Part shown: piece after piece, positions 1 through 6,983 of the stretch
Position numbering within the stretch: position 1 is the stretch's first letter
How the letters are laid out: each line of letters opens with the position of its first letter
From: Lichenicola sp964247725
Lineage (GTDB): Bacteria; Pseudomonadota; Alphaproteobacteria; Acetobacterales; Acetobacteraceae
Direction of reading: 5' to 3'
Length of the DNA: 28,196 nt
NCBI GenBank assembly: GCA_964247725.1
Contig: CAXTVM010000043.1
Coordinates: 1-28,196 of the forward strand
Position numbers and translations under genes: made by a program
The notes under the pieces: model-generated
The model's input: the letters and a program-made list of their open reading frames with translations, nothing else
What the model was told of the DNA's origin: nothing
Database searches by the model: none

Positions 1-152
1 AGGCCAGGGCGCTGCCCTGGACCCGTTGGGGCCGCGGGCCCCAAACCCCGATCCGTAAGGAGATGATCCCAGCTTGAAAGTACACCCTTAACGAATCGGG
101 GTCTGGGGCCCGCGGCCCCAGTGGGGTCCAGGGGCAAAGCCCCTGGCCTTCT
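1..152. repeat. Nested inverted-repeat intergenic element, copy 1
   Basis: The left arm (about 1-57) and right arm (about 93-152) are imperfect reverse complements, separated by about 35 bp of unrelated AT-richer spacer. Each arm holds two smaller palindromes of its own: a CCAGGG/CCCTGG type at the outer end and a GGGGCCGCGGGCCCC type inside. The outer ends read AAGGCCAGGG on both strands. It lies just downstream of the ribokinase stop. Similar hairpin-rich blocks between genes are common in Acetobacteraceae and Rhodospirillales, where they may end transcription. That role is inferred, and the window edge may cut the left end. Confidence 0.8.
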
Positions 153-184
153 TCCTGGTGCGGTAGCCGTGGCGGGCGGCAGCG

Positions 185-1129
185 TCAGCCGAGCAGGGCT
201 CGCACCTCGTCCGGGGCGGGCGCCGCCTCGGCAGCACCGATCCGCGTGGTCGCCAGCGCGCCGCAGGCGGCGGCGAAGCGGACGGCGTCGGCCACCGGCT
301 CGCCGCGCGCCAGCGCCACCGCCAGGCCGGCGTTGAAGCAGTCCCCGGCGGCGACGCTGTCGATCGCCGCCACCGGAAACGGCGGCACGAAGCCGCCCTC
401 GGCGCCATGGAGCCAGACCGTGCCGCCGGCGCCCAGCGTCACGACCACGCCGCGCGCGCCCCGTGCCTGCAGCCGCTCGGCGGCGATCGCGGCGCCTGCC
501 GGATCGGCCGGCCGCACGCCGACCAGGCGCGCCGCCTCGGTCTCGTTGGGGGTGATGAAGTCCAGCAGGCTCCAGGCGTCGTCGGGCAGGCCGGCCGGCG
601 GCACCGGCGCCGGATCGAGGATGATCGCGGCCCCCGCGGCGCGGGCCAGCCGGGCGGCGGCGAGGCTGGCCCGGAGCGGCGTCTCCCCCTGCAGCATCAG
701 CACGCGCGCCTGGCGCAGCCTCGGCGCCAGCGCGTCCACGTCGGTCGCGTCGACCGCGCCGTTGGCGCCGGCGGCGACGGTGACGGCGTTCTCGCCGCGC
801 GCGTCGATGCCGATCAGGGCGATCCCGGTCGGGTGGTCGTCGTCCTGGCGCAGATGGTCGAGCTCGACCCCGAAGGCGGCCAGCCGCTCCCGCGCCAGCG
901 CCCCGAACGCGTCGGCGCCGACCCGGCCGGCCAGGGCCACCCGCAGGGCGCCCGCACCGGCCAGCGGGCCGGCCAGCCGCGCCGCGGCGGCGGCCTGGTT
1001 GGCGCCCTTGCCGCCGAGCCCGATCGCATAGCGGTCGGCCAGCACCGTCTCGCCCGGCCGCGGCAGCGTCTCCACGTGCGCCGCGATGTCGACGTTGACG
1101 CTGCCGAACGAGACCAACAGATCAGCCAT
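185..1129 (-). CDS. rbsK: Ribokinase (PfkB family)
   Basis: This predicted cytoplasmic sugar kinase would phosphorylate D-ribose to ribose 5-phosphate with ATP. The 314-aa length fits the family. The N-terminal PfkB signature GGKGANQAAAAARL follows a beta strand carrying the substrate residues FGSVNVD. The C-terminal signature DSVAAGDCFNAG carries the predicted catalytic base D263. The AAGD form of that motif matches bacterial RbsK better than the GAGD of most other PfkB kinases. The ATG start at 1129 lies inside the 3' end of the MFS gene (8-bp overlap), so the two are probably cotranscribed and translationally coupled. A related pentose or nucleoside sugar kinase is the main alternative. 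No ribose ABC transporter or rbsD is visible nearby. Confidence 0.88.
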   Translation of the reverse strand: MADLLVSFGSVNVDIAAHVETLPRPGETVLADRYAIGLGGKGANQAAAAARLAGPLAGAGALRVALAGRVGADAFGALARERLAAFGVELDHLRQDDDHPTGIALIGIDARGENAVTVAAGANGAVDATDVDALAPRLRQARVLMLQGETPLRASLAAARLARAAGAAIILDPAPVPPAGLPDDAWSLLDFITPNETEAARLVGVRPADPAGAAIAAERLQARGARGVVVTLGAGGTVWLHGAEGGFVPPFPVAAIDSVAAGDCFNAGLAVALARGEPVADAVRFAAACGALATTRIGAAEAAPAPDEVRALLG

Positions 1130-2342
1130 GCGGCAAGCTTCCGTCGGTTGCGGTCACCGGGAGCCGGGGGCGGCCCAGGAACCGGGCGGTGGCGACCAGG
1201 CAGCAGAGATAGCCGGACGAGGCCGCGAACCACACCATCCCCGGCACCGTGCGCGCGGTCGCGGCATACACCGCCGTCGCCACGATCGGGCCGATCACCG
1301 CCGCCAGGCTGGCGAGGCTGGACAGCGTGCCCTGCAGCTCGCCCTGGCGCGCCTCGCCGACCTCGCGCGACATCGCCCCCTGCATCGCCGGCATGCCCAC
1401 GCTGCCGCCGGCCAGCAGCGGCATGATCGCGAACGGCATCCAGCCGCGGCTGGACAGCCCCATCAGCGCGCTGCCGAGGCTGTCGGAGGTCATGCCGACC
1501 AGCAGGCTGCCGCGCTCGCCCGCCCGCCGCACCAGCGGCCCGGTCAGGAACGCCTGGCACAGCGCGAACAGCAGCCCGAAGCAGGCGAACGACCAGCCGA
1601 CGGCGGACGGCGTCCAGCCGTAGCGGGCCTGTCCGTAAAGCACCCACAGCGAGGCCGGGACCTGTCCCAGCAGGCACAGCGCGCAGTAGATGCCCAGCAG
1701 CGGCGCCAGCGCCGGCACGCGGCCGATCCAGCGCAGCGAGGCGAACGCGTTCAGCTGCGACAGCCGGATCGGCCCGGCCCGGCCACGGTCCCGCGCCGGC
1801 TCCGGCAGCAGCAACACGGCCAGCAGGAGGTTGAGCCCGTTGAGCCCGGCCGCGAACAGGAACGGCAGCACCGGGGACATCTGGCCGAGCGTGCCGCCCA
1901 GCGCCGGACCGGAGATCCAGCCCAGCCCGAATGCCGCGTTCAGCGCGCCGTAGCGCCGGGCGCGGTCGTGCCCGGGCGTAAGGTCGGCGATCGTGGCGGA
2001 GATCACCGAGATGTTGGCGGCCGTCATGCCGCCGACGGCGCGGGCCAGGAACAGCAGCCACAGCGCCGGGGCGAATCCGGTCAGCAGGTAGTCGAGCGTG
2101 CCGCCGGCGAGGGAGAGCAGCATGATGCGGCGCCGGCCGTAGCGGTCGCTGAGCCGGCCCAGCACGGGCGCCATCAGGAACTGCATCAGCGCGAAGCAGG
2201 CGATCATGGCGCCGTAGCCGAGGGCCACCGAATGGCCGCCGGCCAGTCGCCGCATCACGGTCGGCAGGATCGGGATCACCAGGCCGACGCCGGTGGCGTC
2301 GATGAATGCGGCCAGGTAGAGCACGGCGAGCGCGCGGGTCAT
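1122..2342 (-). CDS. MFS exporter, TetA-like (TCR/Tet type)
   Basis: This 406-aa polytopic inner-membrane protein has the hydrophobicity pattern of a 12-helix drug:H+ antiporter. The N-terminal helix reads FIDATGVGLVIPILP, close to the start of TetA proteins. The MFS motif A loop follows as GRLSDRYGRRRIM, and motif C is suggested by the GLGWISGPALGGTLG stretch in helix 5. The family exports tetracyclines or other small molecules, but the substrate here is unknown. The gene is first in a two-gene leftward unit and overlaps ribokinase by 8 bp, which could mean a sugar or nucleoside-like substrate; that is speculation. No Shine-Dalgarno sequence is evident before the ATG. A short palindrome about 140 bp upstream could be an operator. 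No tetR-type regulator gene is adjacent. Confidence 0.85.
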   Translation of the reverse strand: MTRALAVLYLAAFIDATGVGLVIPILPTVMRRLAGGHSVALGYGAMIACFALMQFLMAPVLGRLSDRYGRRRIMLLSLAGGTLDYLLTGFAPALWLLFLARAVGGMTAANISVISATIADLTPGHDRARRYGALNAAFGLGWISGPALGGTLGQMSPVLPFLFAAGLNGLNLLLAVLLLPEPARDRGRAGPIRLSQLNAFASLRWIGRVPALAPLLGIYCALCLLGQVPASLWVLYGQARYGWTPSAVGWSFACFGLLFALCQAFLTGPLVRRAGERGSLLVGMTSDSLGSALMGLSSRGWMPFAIMPLLAGGSVGMPAMQGAMSREVGEARQGELQGTLSSLASLAAVIGPIVATAVYAATARTVPGMVWFAASSGYLCCLVATARFLGRPRLPVTATDGSLPHG

Positions 2343-2479
2343 CGGGCGTTTGTTCGCTGAAGTGGACGACCGGAAGCGCCGGACTGGATTGGAGCAGCAC
2401 CGATCGCCGCCGTCCCGTCAAGCTTGGCAGACAGGATGCATCCGAGAACAGGCTCAAGCCTTTGGACCTGCGGACCGCC

Positions 2480-2495
2480 TATACCGCCTCGTATA
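2480..2495. promoter_or_regulatory. Short palindrome upstream of MFS exporter (possible operator)
   Basis: TATAC, six bases, then GTATA form a perfect 5-bp dyad. The sequence TATACCG also occurs twice as a direct repeat 12 bp apart, and partly matching GGAC/GTCC flanks lie outside. The site is about 140 bp upstream of the exporter start in an otherwise gene-free stretch, so a regulator binding site is possible. No cognate regulator is visible in the window. Confidence 0.25.
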
Positions 2496-2594
2496 CCGTC
2501 CGCACGCGGTCAGTCATGTCCGCTCCATCCGACTCGATGACGCTGTAGTCCCGGCCGTGCGTCTAGGGCTCGCAGGGTGTATGATCCATTGCTG

Positions 2595-2615
2595 ACAGCC
2601 GCTGATTGCGGCTGT
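2595..2615. repeat. Perfect 8-bp stem-loop
   Basis: ACAGCCGC, the loop TGATT, then GCGGCTGT form a perfect hairpin in the 2343-2814 intergenic stretch. No T-run follows on either strand, so it is not a standard intrinsic terminator. The rest of the 472-bp stretch has no convincing gene. It is less GC-rich than the rest of the window and probably carries the promoters of the divergent exporter and nuclease genes. Confidence 0.5.
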
Positions 2616-2814
2616 ATGCCGAGACCCACTACCTCAACATGTTCGCCACGTTTTGAGACCTCCGTCGAGGCGTCACATGACGGCCTTCTCGGTACGGAAA
2701 AGTTACCATGGAAACTGGGGGTTCCTAAAATTGAGAATGACGGGAAACCGCTTATAGCCGCTTGCCAAGCGTGGACCGCTATAGCACCATTTCTGAAACT
2801 GACGTGATTTTGCC

Positions 2815-3333
2815 ATGAGTTCATTGAGAGCTCTCCGGCTGACGACATTCGAGACTGGGTGGGTTTACGTCCTGTCGAACGCGGAGCACCCGCATTTGCT
2901 GAAGATAGGCTACACTCAGCGTTCGGTCGAACGGCGGCTCGCGGAGCTGAACGGCGCCGGCACGCCGTACGACCATGTCCTACGCTTCGCCTGCCATGTT
3001 CGCGACCCCGTCACCCTTGAAACTGGAATTCACATCGCTCTGGCGGATTGGCGCGTTCCCGACAAGGAGTTCTTCGAGGTTTCGCTCCAGACGGCCGTTA
3101 CGACGATCGAGCGGATCATCGCGGAGAAGGGTCTACGGGTGTACGAGAGGGTCGGCGAGTTGCCCCGCAGCGCGGATACTCCCTCCGATGGCGGCTCTTT
3201 CCGGAATGTCGCCTCTGGCCCGTGCGAGCCATGGCGGCCGAAGCCCGGCAGTACGATCTCAACAAGTCAGGTGGGCGCACAGATGACGACCGAAGTGGCT
3301 TCACAGGGCAAGGCTAGTGTATCGCTACGATAG
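2815..3333 (+). CDS. GIY-YIG-type protein, T5orf172/MUG113 family
   Basis: The N-terminal half (residues about 15-90) matches the T5orf172/MUG113 branch of the GIY-YIG fold. VYVL (17-20) stands for GIY, KIGYT (30-34) for YIG, R41 is a candidate catalytic arginine, E69 in ETGIH a candidate metal-binding glutamate, and EFFEV closes the domain. Family members cut DNA or are presumed to; phages and mobile elements often carry them. The last 60 or so residues are low in recognisable motifs. No good ribosome binding site precedes the ATG, but it gives a full-length domain. The gene opens a rightward group of three in a patch poorer in GC than its flanks, which suggests acquisition from elsewhere. 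The biological target is unknown. Confidence 0.75.
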   Translation: MSSLRALRLTTFETGWVYVLSNAEHPHLLKIGYTQRSVERRLAELNGAGTPYDHVLRFACHVRDPVTLETGIHIALADWRVPDKEFFEVSLQTAVTTIERIIAEKGLRVYERVGELPRSADTPSDGGSFRNVASGPCEPWRPKPGSTISTSQVGAQMTTEVASQGKASVSLR

Positions 3334-3383
3334 ATTCCGCTCGTGTCATCCGACAATCACCGGAAGCAGGTCGAGTCATCGGC

Positions 3384-3998
3384 ATGATGCGGCTTAGCCT
3401 AGTCTCGGTCATGTGGACCTTCGTCTCGCCATCGGTAGCCTGGAGTGGTGATGGTGCGATCCTCATCTGCACGCAGCATTACCGCGGCGGCGAGAAGCTG
3501 TTTCGAGAGGAGTTCTCTCGCGGACCGGTGATCATACCTCCGGGATTTGTCTTCATGTTTGAAGGGCACCGTTTTGCAACCCAAACCGACCCCCGCGACC
3601 TGGAGCATTCTCCCAAGGACAACGGCGACTACATCGGGATGTCGAAGGCCGAGAATGAACGTCGGCGACAACTCGATCAAGCGGATTCCGTCGTCGGAAT
3701 GTTCGGCCCCAAACCGGGTGGAATTACCACATCGACCGTGACCTTGACCCCAAGGCATCTATGCGGGACGGCGTCCGCAAAAGCCGCCATCGGCACCGGC
3801 CGCACATGGGGATTGCCAACAGTTCTTGACAACCCGGACATCTACTATCAACTCATTGGCAGGATCATCGGCGGCCGCTACGTGCAGGCCGATGGCGTCG
3901 CGGAGACATCGTCGCTCGACCACGTCATGGATGAAGCGGAGCTATACGCCTTCGTCACGGATCTCCTTCCCCAGGAGGAGGAAATTCCAGCCGACTAG
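3384..3998 (+). CDS. Predicted secreted protein of unknown function
   Basis: This 204-aa product is not recognised. A short N-terminal signal peptide is likely: MMRL, a hydrophobic stretch, and possible cleavage after SVAWS near residue 21. Two cysteines (in LICTQ and RHLCG) could form a disulfide in the periplasm. The C-terminus is acidic (LLPQEEEIPAD). The start could be either of two adjacent ATG codons, and only a weak purine stretch precedes them. The gene follows the GIY-YIG gene by 50 bp and precedes another secreted protein by 10 bp, so the latter two are probably cotranscribed. Composition is less GC-rich than the core genes. No domain could be assigned. Confidence 0.6.
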   Translation: MMRLSLVSVMWTFVSPSVAWSGDGAILICTQHYRGGEKLFREEFSRGPVIIPPGFVFMFEGHRFATQTDPRDLEHSPKDNGDYIGMSKAENERRRQLDQADSVVGMFGPKPGGITTSTVTLTPRHLCGTASAKAAIGTGRTWGLPTVLDNPDIYYQLIGRIIGGRYVQADGVAETSSLDHVMDEAELYAFVTDLLPQEEEIPAD

Positions 3999-4008
3999 GC
4001 CATCAAGA

Positions 4009-4578
4009 ATGGCTTCAGTCCTGCCATCGTGTTCGACATGGCTGGCGACCGGTAGCCTCTACGCCCTTATCACGGGATGCTCGGCCATAGCGTTCGCCAG
4101 GGACACCATCTACCGCGACGAGACCTATGCTTTCTCCGTGACGGTCCCACCCGGGCTTAGGATCTGCCCACCCGCGCCCTCGGGCGCCGGGCATGGCCTC
4201 GGCATTCTACTGGATGGCGCCGGAACCTGCGAGGCCGGCGTGCCGAAGCGGGTCGTCGTCGTCGACGCGGAGCCGAACACCGTGGGCGCCGCCCACCCGT
4301 CCGACCTGGAACGGTTCTTCTGCCGGAGCGGGACGCCGCTGCCGGTTCCCCTGATCGTCACGCGGGCGTTGCGCCCGGGAGACGATGCCTGCTCCTACCG
4401 CAGGGGGACCGGGATCGCCGTATGGGTGCTGCGGCAGCGCGGTCAGGGGGACGGTCCGGGGGGCGGGATCAACGAAGAGCTCGGCCTGGTGAGCGACGTC
4501 CGGCACTACGCAGTCGACCTGCTCGCCTACCGGAACCTGCTGGTCCGGGTCAGCCTCGGCCCGCCGCCGCGGCGGTGA
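4009..4578 (+). CDS. Predicted secreted protein of unknown function
   Basis: This is a 189-aa protein from the ATG at 4009, 10 bp after the preceding stop. The same frame stays open upstream to 3826, but that part is inside the previous gene and looks like out-of-frame sequence. The first 30 or so residues resemble a signal peptide ending near SAIAFA-RDT. The mature part begins with an ETYAFSVTVPPGL segment, which suggests a beta-rich domain. It contains several cysteines (ICPP, GTCEAG, FFCRSG, DACSY) that could pair in the periplasm. No family is recognised. It converges on cdh with only 13 bp between the stop codons, so any terminator must overlap coding sequence. Confidence 0.6.
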   Translation: MASVLPSCSTWLATGSLYALITGCSAIAFARDTIYRDETYAFSVTVPPGLRICPPAPSGAGHGLGILLDGAGTCEAGVPKRVVVVDAEPNTVGAAHPSDLERFFCRSGTPLPVPLIVTRALRPGDDACSYRRGTGIAVWVLRQRGQGDGPGGGINEELGLVSDVRHYAVDLLAYRNLLVRVSLGPPPRR

Positions 4579-4591
4579 CGATGTCGCGGGC

Positions 4592-5380
4592 TCAGCCGGC
4601 GATCCGGCAGTCGTGGTCCTCGAGCTCCTCGCCGGAGCCGGAGCCGATCCGGACATGGGACCAGAGCATGCGCGCCAGCAGCGAGGCCTGGCCGTCGAGC
4701 AGGACGAAGTCCGGTCGTCCGTCATGCACGTCGCCGACCAGCACGAGCGTGTGGCCGCCCATCTCGGCGGCCGGGTCGGGCAGCGAGGCGGCCAGGATGC
4801 GGAACGGGTCGGCGTCGCCCAGCGCCGGGCCGGACAGGCGGACGGCGCGGTAGCGGTGGCCGGCCAGCGCCTGCGGCAACGCCCGCCACTGCCCGTCGAT
4901 GCCGGGCTCGGCGCGGTCGAGGGCGGCGCGGACGTCCGGGCGGATGCAGTCGACGTGGATGTGCAGCTGGTCCTGGCTGCGGCCGGTGACGGCGTTGACC
5001 GCCAGCGCCAGGTCCTGCCGCGGCAGCGTCCGGTGCAGGCGCTCGCCCACCAGCGGGGCCGCCTGCCAGGCGGCGGCGAAGTAGTTGGCGCCGCCGGGCG
5101 CCAGCAGCAGCGGCGACTCGATGCCGGTGATCCGCGCGGTGGGCATCAGCAGATACTGCGAGGCGCCACGGCGGTCCTTCAGCACCGCGGTGCCCGCGGC
5201 CTCGCCGCCGTGAAGGTCGACGGCCACGCAGGGTGCGGGCAGGCGGTGCGCGCGCTGGTCCGGCACGCAGCGGCCGTGCACGATCTCCCACAGAGCGTCG
5301 GGGTCGGCCGCGCGAGCCGGGGCGCCGGCGCAGGCGGCGGCGAGCAGCAGCGCCGCGACCAGGCCGCGCACGCCGCTCAC
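4592..5380 (-). CDS. cdh: CDP-diacylglycerol pyrophosphatase
   Basis: The family hydrolyses CDP-diacylglycerol to CMP and phosphatidic acid at the inner membrane. The 262-aa product starts with a signal peptide or N-terminal anchor (hydrophobic residues about 5-20, then APARA-AD). It carries the HIT-like catalytic motif QLHIHVDCIRPDVR with H140 and H142, as in enterobacterial Cdh. Before it is SPLLLAPGGANYFAAAW, and after it the conserved GHTLVLVGD stretch. The start is a GTG at 5380 that overlaps the ppx stop as GTGA. An open frame runs further upstream, but only as a shadow of ppx. The gene is last in the ppk-ppx-cdh unit, an unusual partner for polyphosphate genes, and probably depends on translational coupling. 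Family assignment is firm; in vivo substrate is inferred. Confidence 0.88.
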   Translation of the reverse strand: MSGVRGLVAALLLAAACAGAPARAADPDALWEIVHGRCVPDQRAHRLPAPCVAVDLHGGEAAGTAVLKDRRGASQYLLMPTARITGIESPLLLAPGGANYFAAAWQAAPLVGERLHRTLPRQDLALAVNAVTGRSQDQLHIHVDCIRPDVRAALDRAEPGIDGQWRALPQALAGHRYRAVRLSGPALGDADPFRILAASLPDPAAEMGGHTLVLVGDVHDGRPDFVLLDGQASLLARMLWSHVRIGSGSGEELEDHDCRIAG

Positions 5381-6978
5381 CCGGTCACGATCGCGGGCTG
5401 CAGGCCGACCGCCTGCGCCAGCCGGTCGAGGCGGCGGCCGACGCTCTCGCCGTTGAACATGCCGCGGTCGCCGCCCAGCCGCAGCACCAGCCGGTCGCTG
5501 CCGCCGTCCCGCCCGCCTGTTCCGACGTCTGGCTTGGGCGGTCCCGCGGCCTCCGGCACGACGCTGGTACCGTCCAGCAGCTCCGGCACACCGGCGCACA
5601 GCGTGTAGGCGAGGCGCAGCGCCAGGCCCAGGATCTCGGCGCGGCGGTGGCCGGCCGGGTCCAGCAGCCGGCGCGCCGGCTGCAGGAACGGCTGGTCCAG
5701 CTCTGCCTCGTAGCGCATCGCCAGGGTGAGGGCGAGGAAGGCGCGGGTCGGGTGGTCGAACGCCATGCCGGGCTGGCGCAGCACATGCAGGAAGGTCTGC
5801 TCGGCGCGGTATTCCGGATGCTCGAAGGCGCCGCTGTCCGACATCCAGCAGGCGCTCGCGCGCAGCCGCCGCTGCCTCTCGGTCTCGCCGCCGCCGAGCG
5901 CCCCCACCAGGGCGGCGCCCGCCGGCCCGAACAGCGCCGCGGTCCAATCGATCAGGGCCAGCGGCAGGGCCTCGTTGCGGCCGAACCGGCCGGCCATGTC
6001 GCGCGACGCCGCCTCCAGCGGGTCCTGCGCCATCACCTCCGGCGCCACGTGGCGCATGAACCAGCCCTCGCGCAGCCCATCGACGCAGAACACCACGCGA
6101 GCCGGCGACAGCCGCCGCAGCAGCCGCCGCAGCACCACCGCGGCGAACGGCAGGTCGTCCAGCCGCTTGCGCGGCGCACCCGGCAGCCGCTCGAGCGTCC
6201 GCCGGCCGGAGCCGATGATCCAGCCGGTCATCTCGCGGGCCTCGTCGGCGCGCAGCTCGTACTGGTGGACGATGTTGAGCGGGTAGAACACCCGCGCGAT
6301 CTGCAGCCGCGCCAGCCCGCGGAAGGCGCCGCCGACCAGGTAGAGCGTCCGCCCGGCGGCCTCCGGCAGCCAGCCGATGCCGGCGAGGTCCGCCTCCACC
6401 AGCGCCCGCGCGCGCAGGAGGTCGCCGCCGGCGCGGTCGCTGAGCCGGATCACGCCCAGTCTCAGCGTCTGCGCCTGGCCCTTCGCCCCATGGCGCAGCC
6501 GCACCAGCTCGAGCGAGCCGCCGCCGATGTCGGCCACCACCCCGTCGGCGTCGGGCAGGCCGCACAGCACGCCGGTGGCGGCGTAGTCCGCCTCCTCCTC
6601 GCCGGACAGGATGCGGATCGCGACACCCGGCATCAGCGCCCGCAGCCGGTCCACGAACGCGGGCCCGTTGCCGGCGTCGCGCACCGCGGCGGTGGCCAGC
6701 ACCTCGAACGGCGCCGCTCCCATGCCGCGCGCGACCGCGTGGAAGCGGCGCATCAGCAGGACGGCCTGCTCCACGCCGTCCGGGTCCAGCAGGCCGGTGT
6801 TCTCGAGGCCGCGGCCGATGCGGACCACCGCCTTCTCGTTGAAGATGGTGACCGGGTTGCGCGACTTGCCCTCGAACACCACCAGCCGGATCGAGTTCGA
6901 GCCGAGGTCGACCACCGCCGAGCGCGGCGGCCGGCCCGGCGCCCGCTGCCGTCCCCCCTCCCGTCCTGCCCCGTCCAC
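5377..6978 (-). CDS. ppx: Exopolyphosphatase (Ppx/GppA family)
   Basis: Ppx releases phosphate from polyphosphate chain ends; relatives hydrolyse pppGpp. The ASKHA-type ATPase signatures are clear. DLGSNSIRLVVFEG near residue 20 is the first phosphate loop. The ATAAVRDAGN segment and the SGEEEADYA catalytic-glutamate region follow, then ADIGGGSLELV as the second loop. A GppA/Ppx C-terminal HD-like region follows (ACWMSDSG, MAFDHPTRAFLAL), which makes 533 aa. The start chosen is the GTG at 6978 because AGGA lies nine bases upstream. A TTG at 6987, overlapping the ppk stop, is possible but has no spacing for that site. The frame stays open upstream through ppk, but not as real protein. Ppx versus GppA cannot be told from sequence alone, though the position next to ppk favours Ppx. 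Confidence 0.88.
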   Translation of the reverse strand: MDGAGREGGRQRAPGRPPRSAVVDLGSNSIRLVVFEGKSRNPVTIFNEKAVVRIGRGLENTGLLDPDGVEQAVLLMRRFHAVARGMGAAPFEVLATAAVRDAGNGPAFVDRLRALMPGVAIRILSGEEEADYAATGVLCGLPDADGVVADIGGGSLELVRLRHGAKGQAQTLRLGVIRLSDRAGGDLLRARALVEADLAGIGWLPEAAGRTLYLVGGAFRGLARLQIARVFYPLNIVHQYELRADEAREMTGWIIGSGRRTLERLPGAPRKRLDDLPFAAVVLRRLLRRLSPARVVFCVDGLREGWFMRHVAPEVMAQDPLEAASRDMAGRFGRNEALPLALIDWTAALFGPAGAALVGALGGGETERQRRLRASACWMSDSGAFEHPEYRAEQTFLHVLRQPGMAFDHPTRAFLALTLAMRYEAELDQPFLQPARRLLDPAGHRRAEILGLALRLAYTLCAGVPELLDGTSVVPEAAGPPKPDVGTGGRDGGSDRLVLRLGGDRGMFNGESVGRRLDRLAQAVGLQPAIVTG

Positions 6979-6983
6979 GCCGC

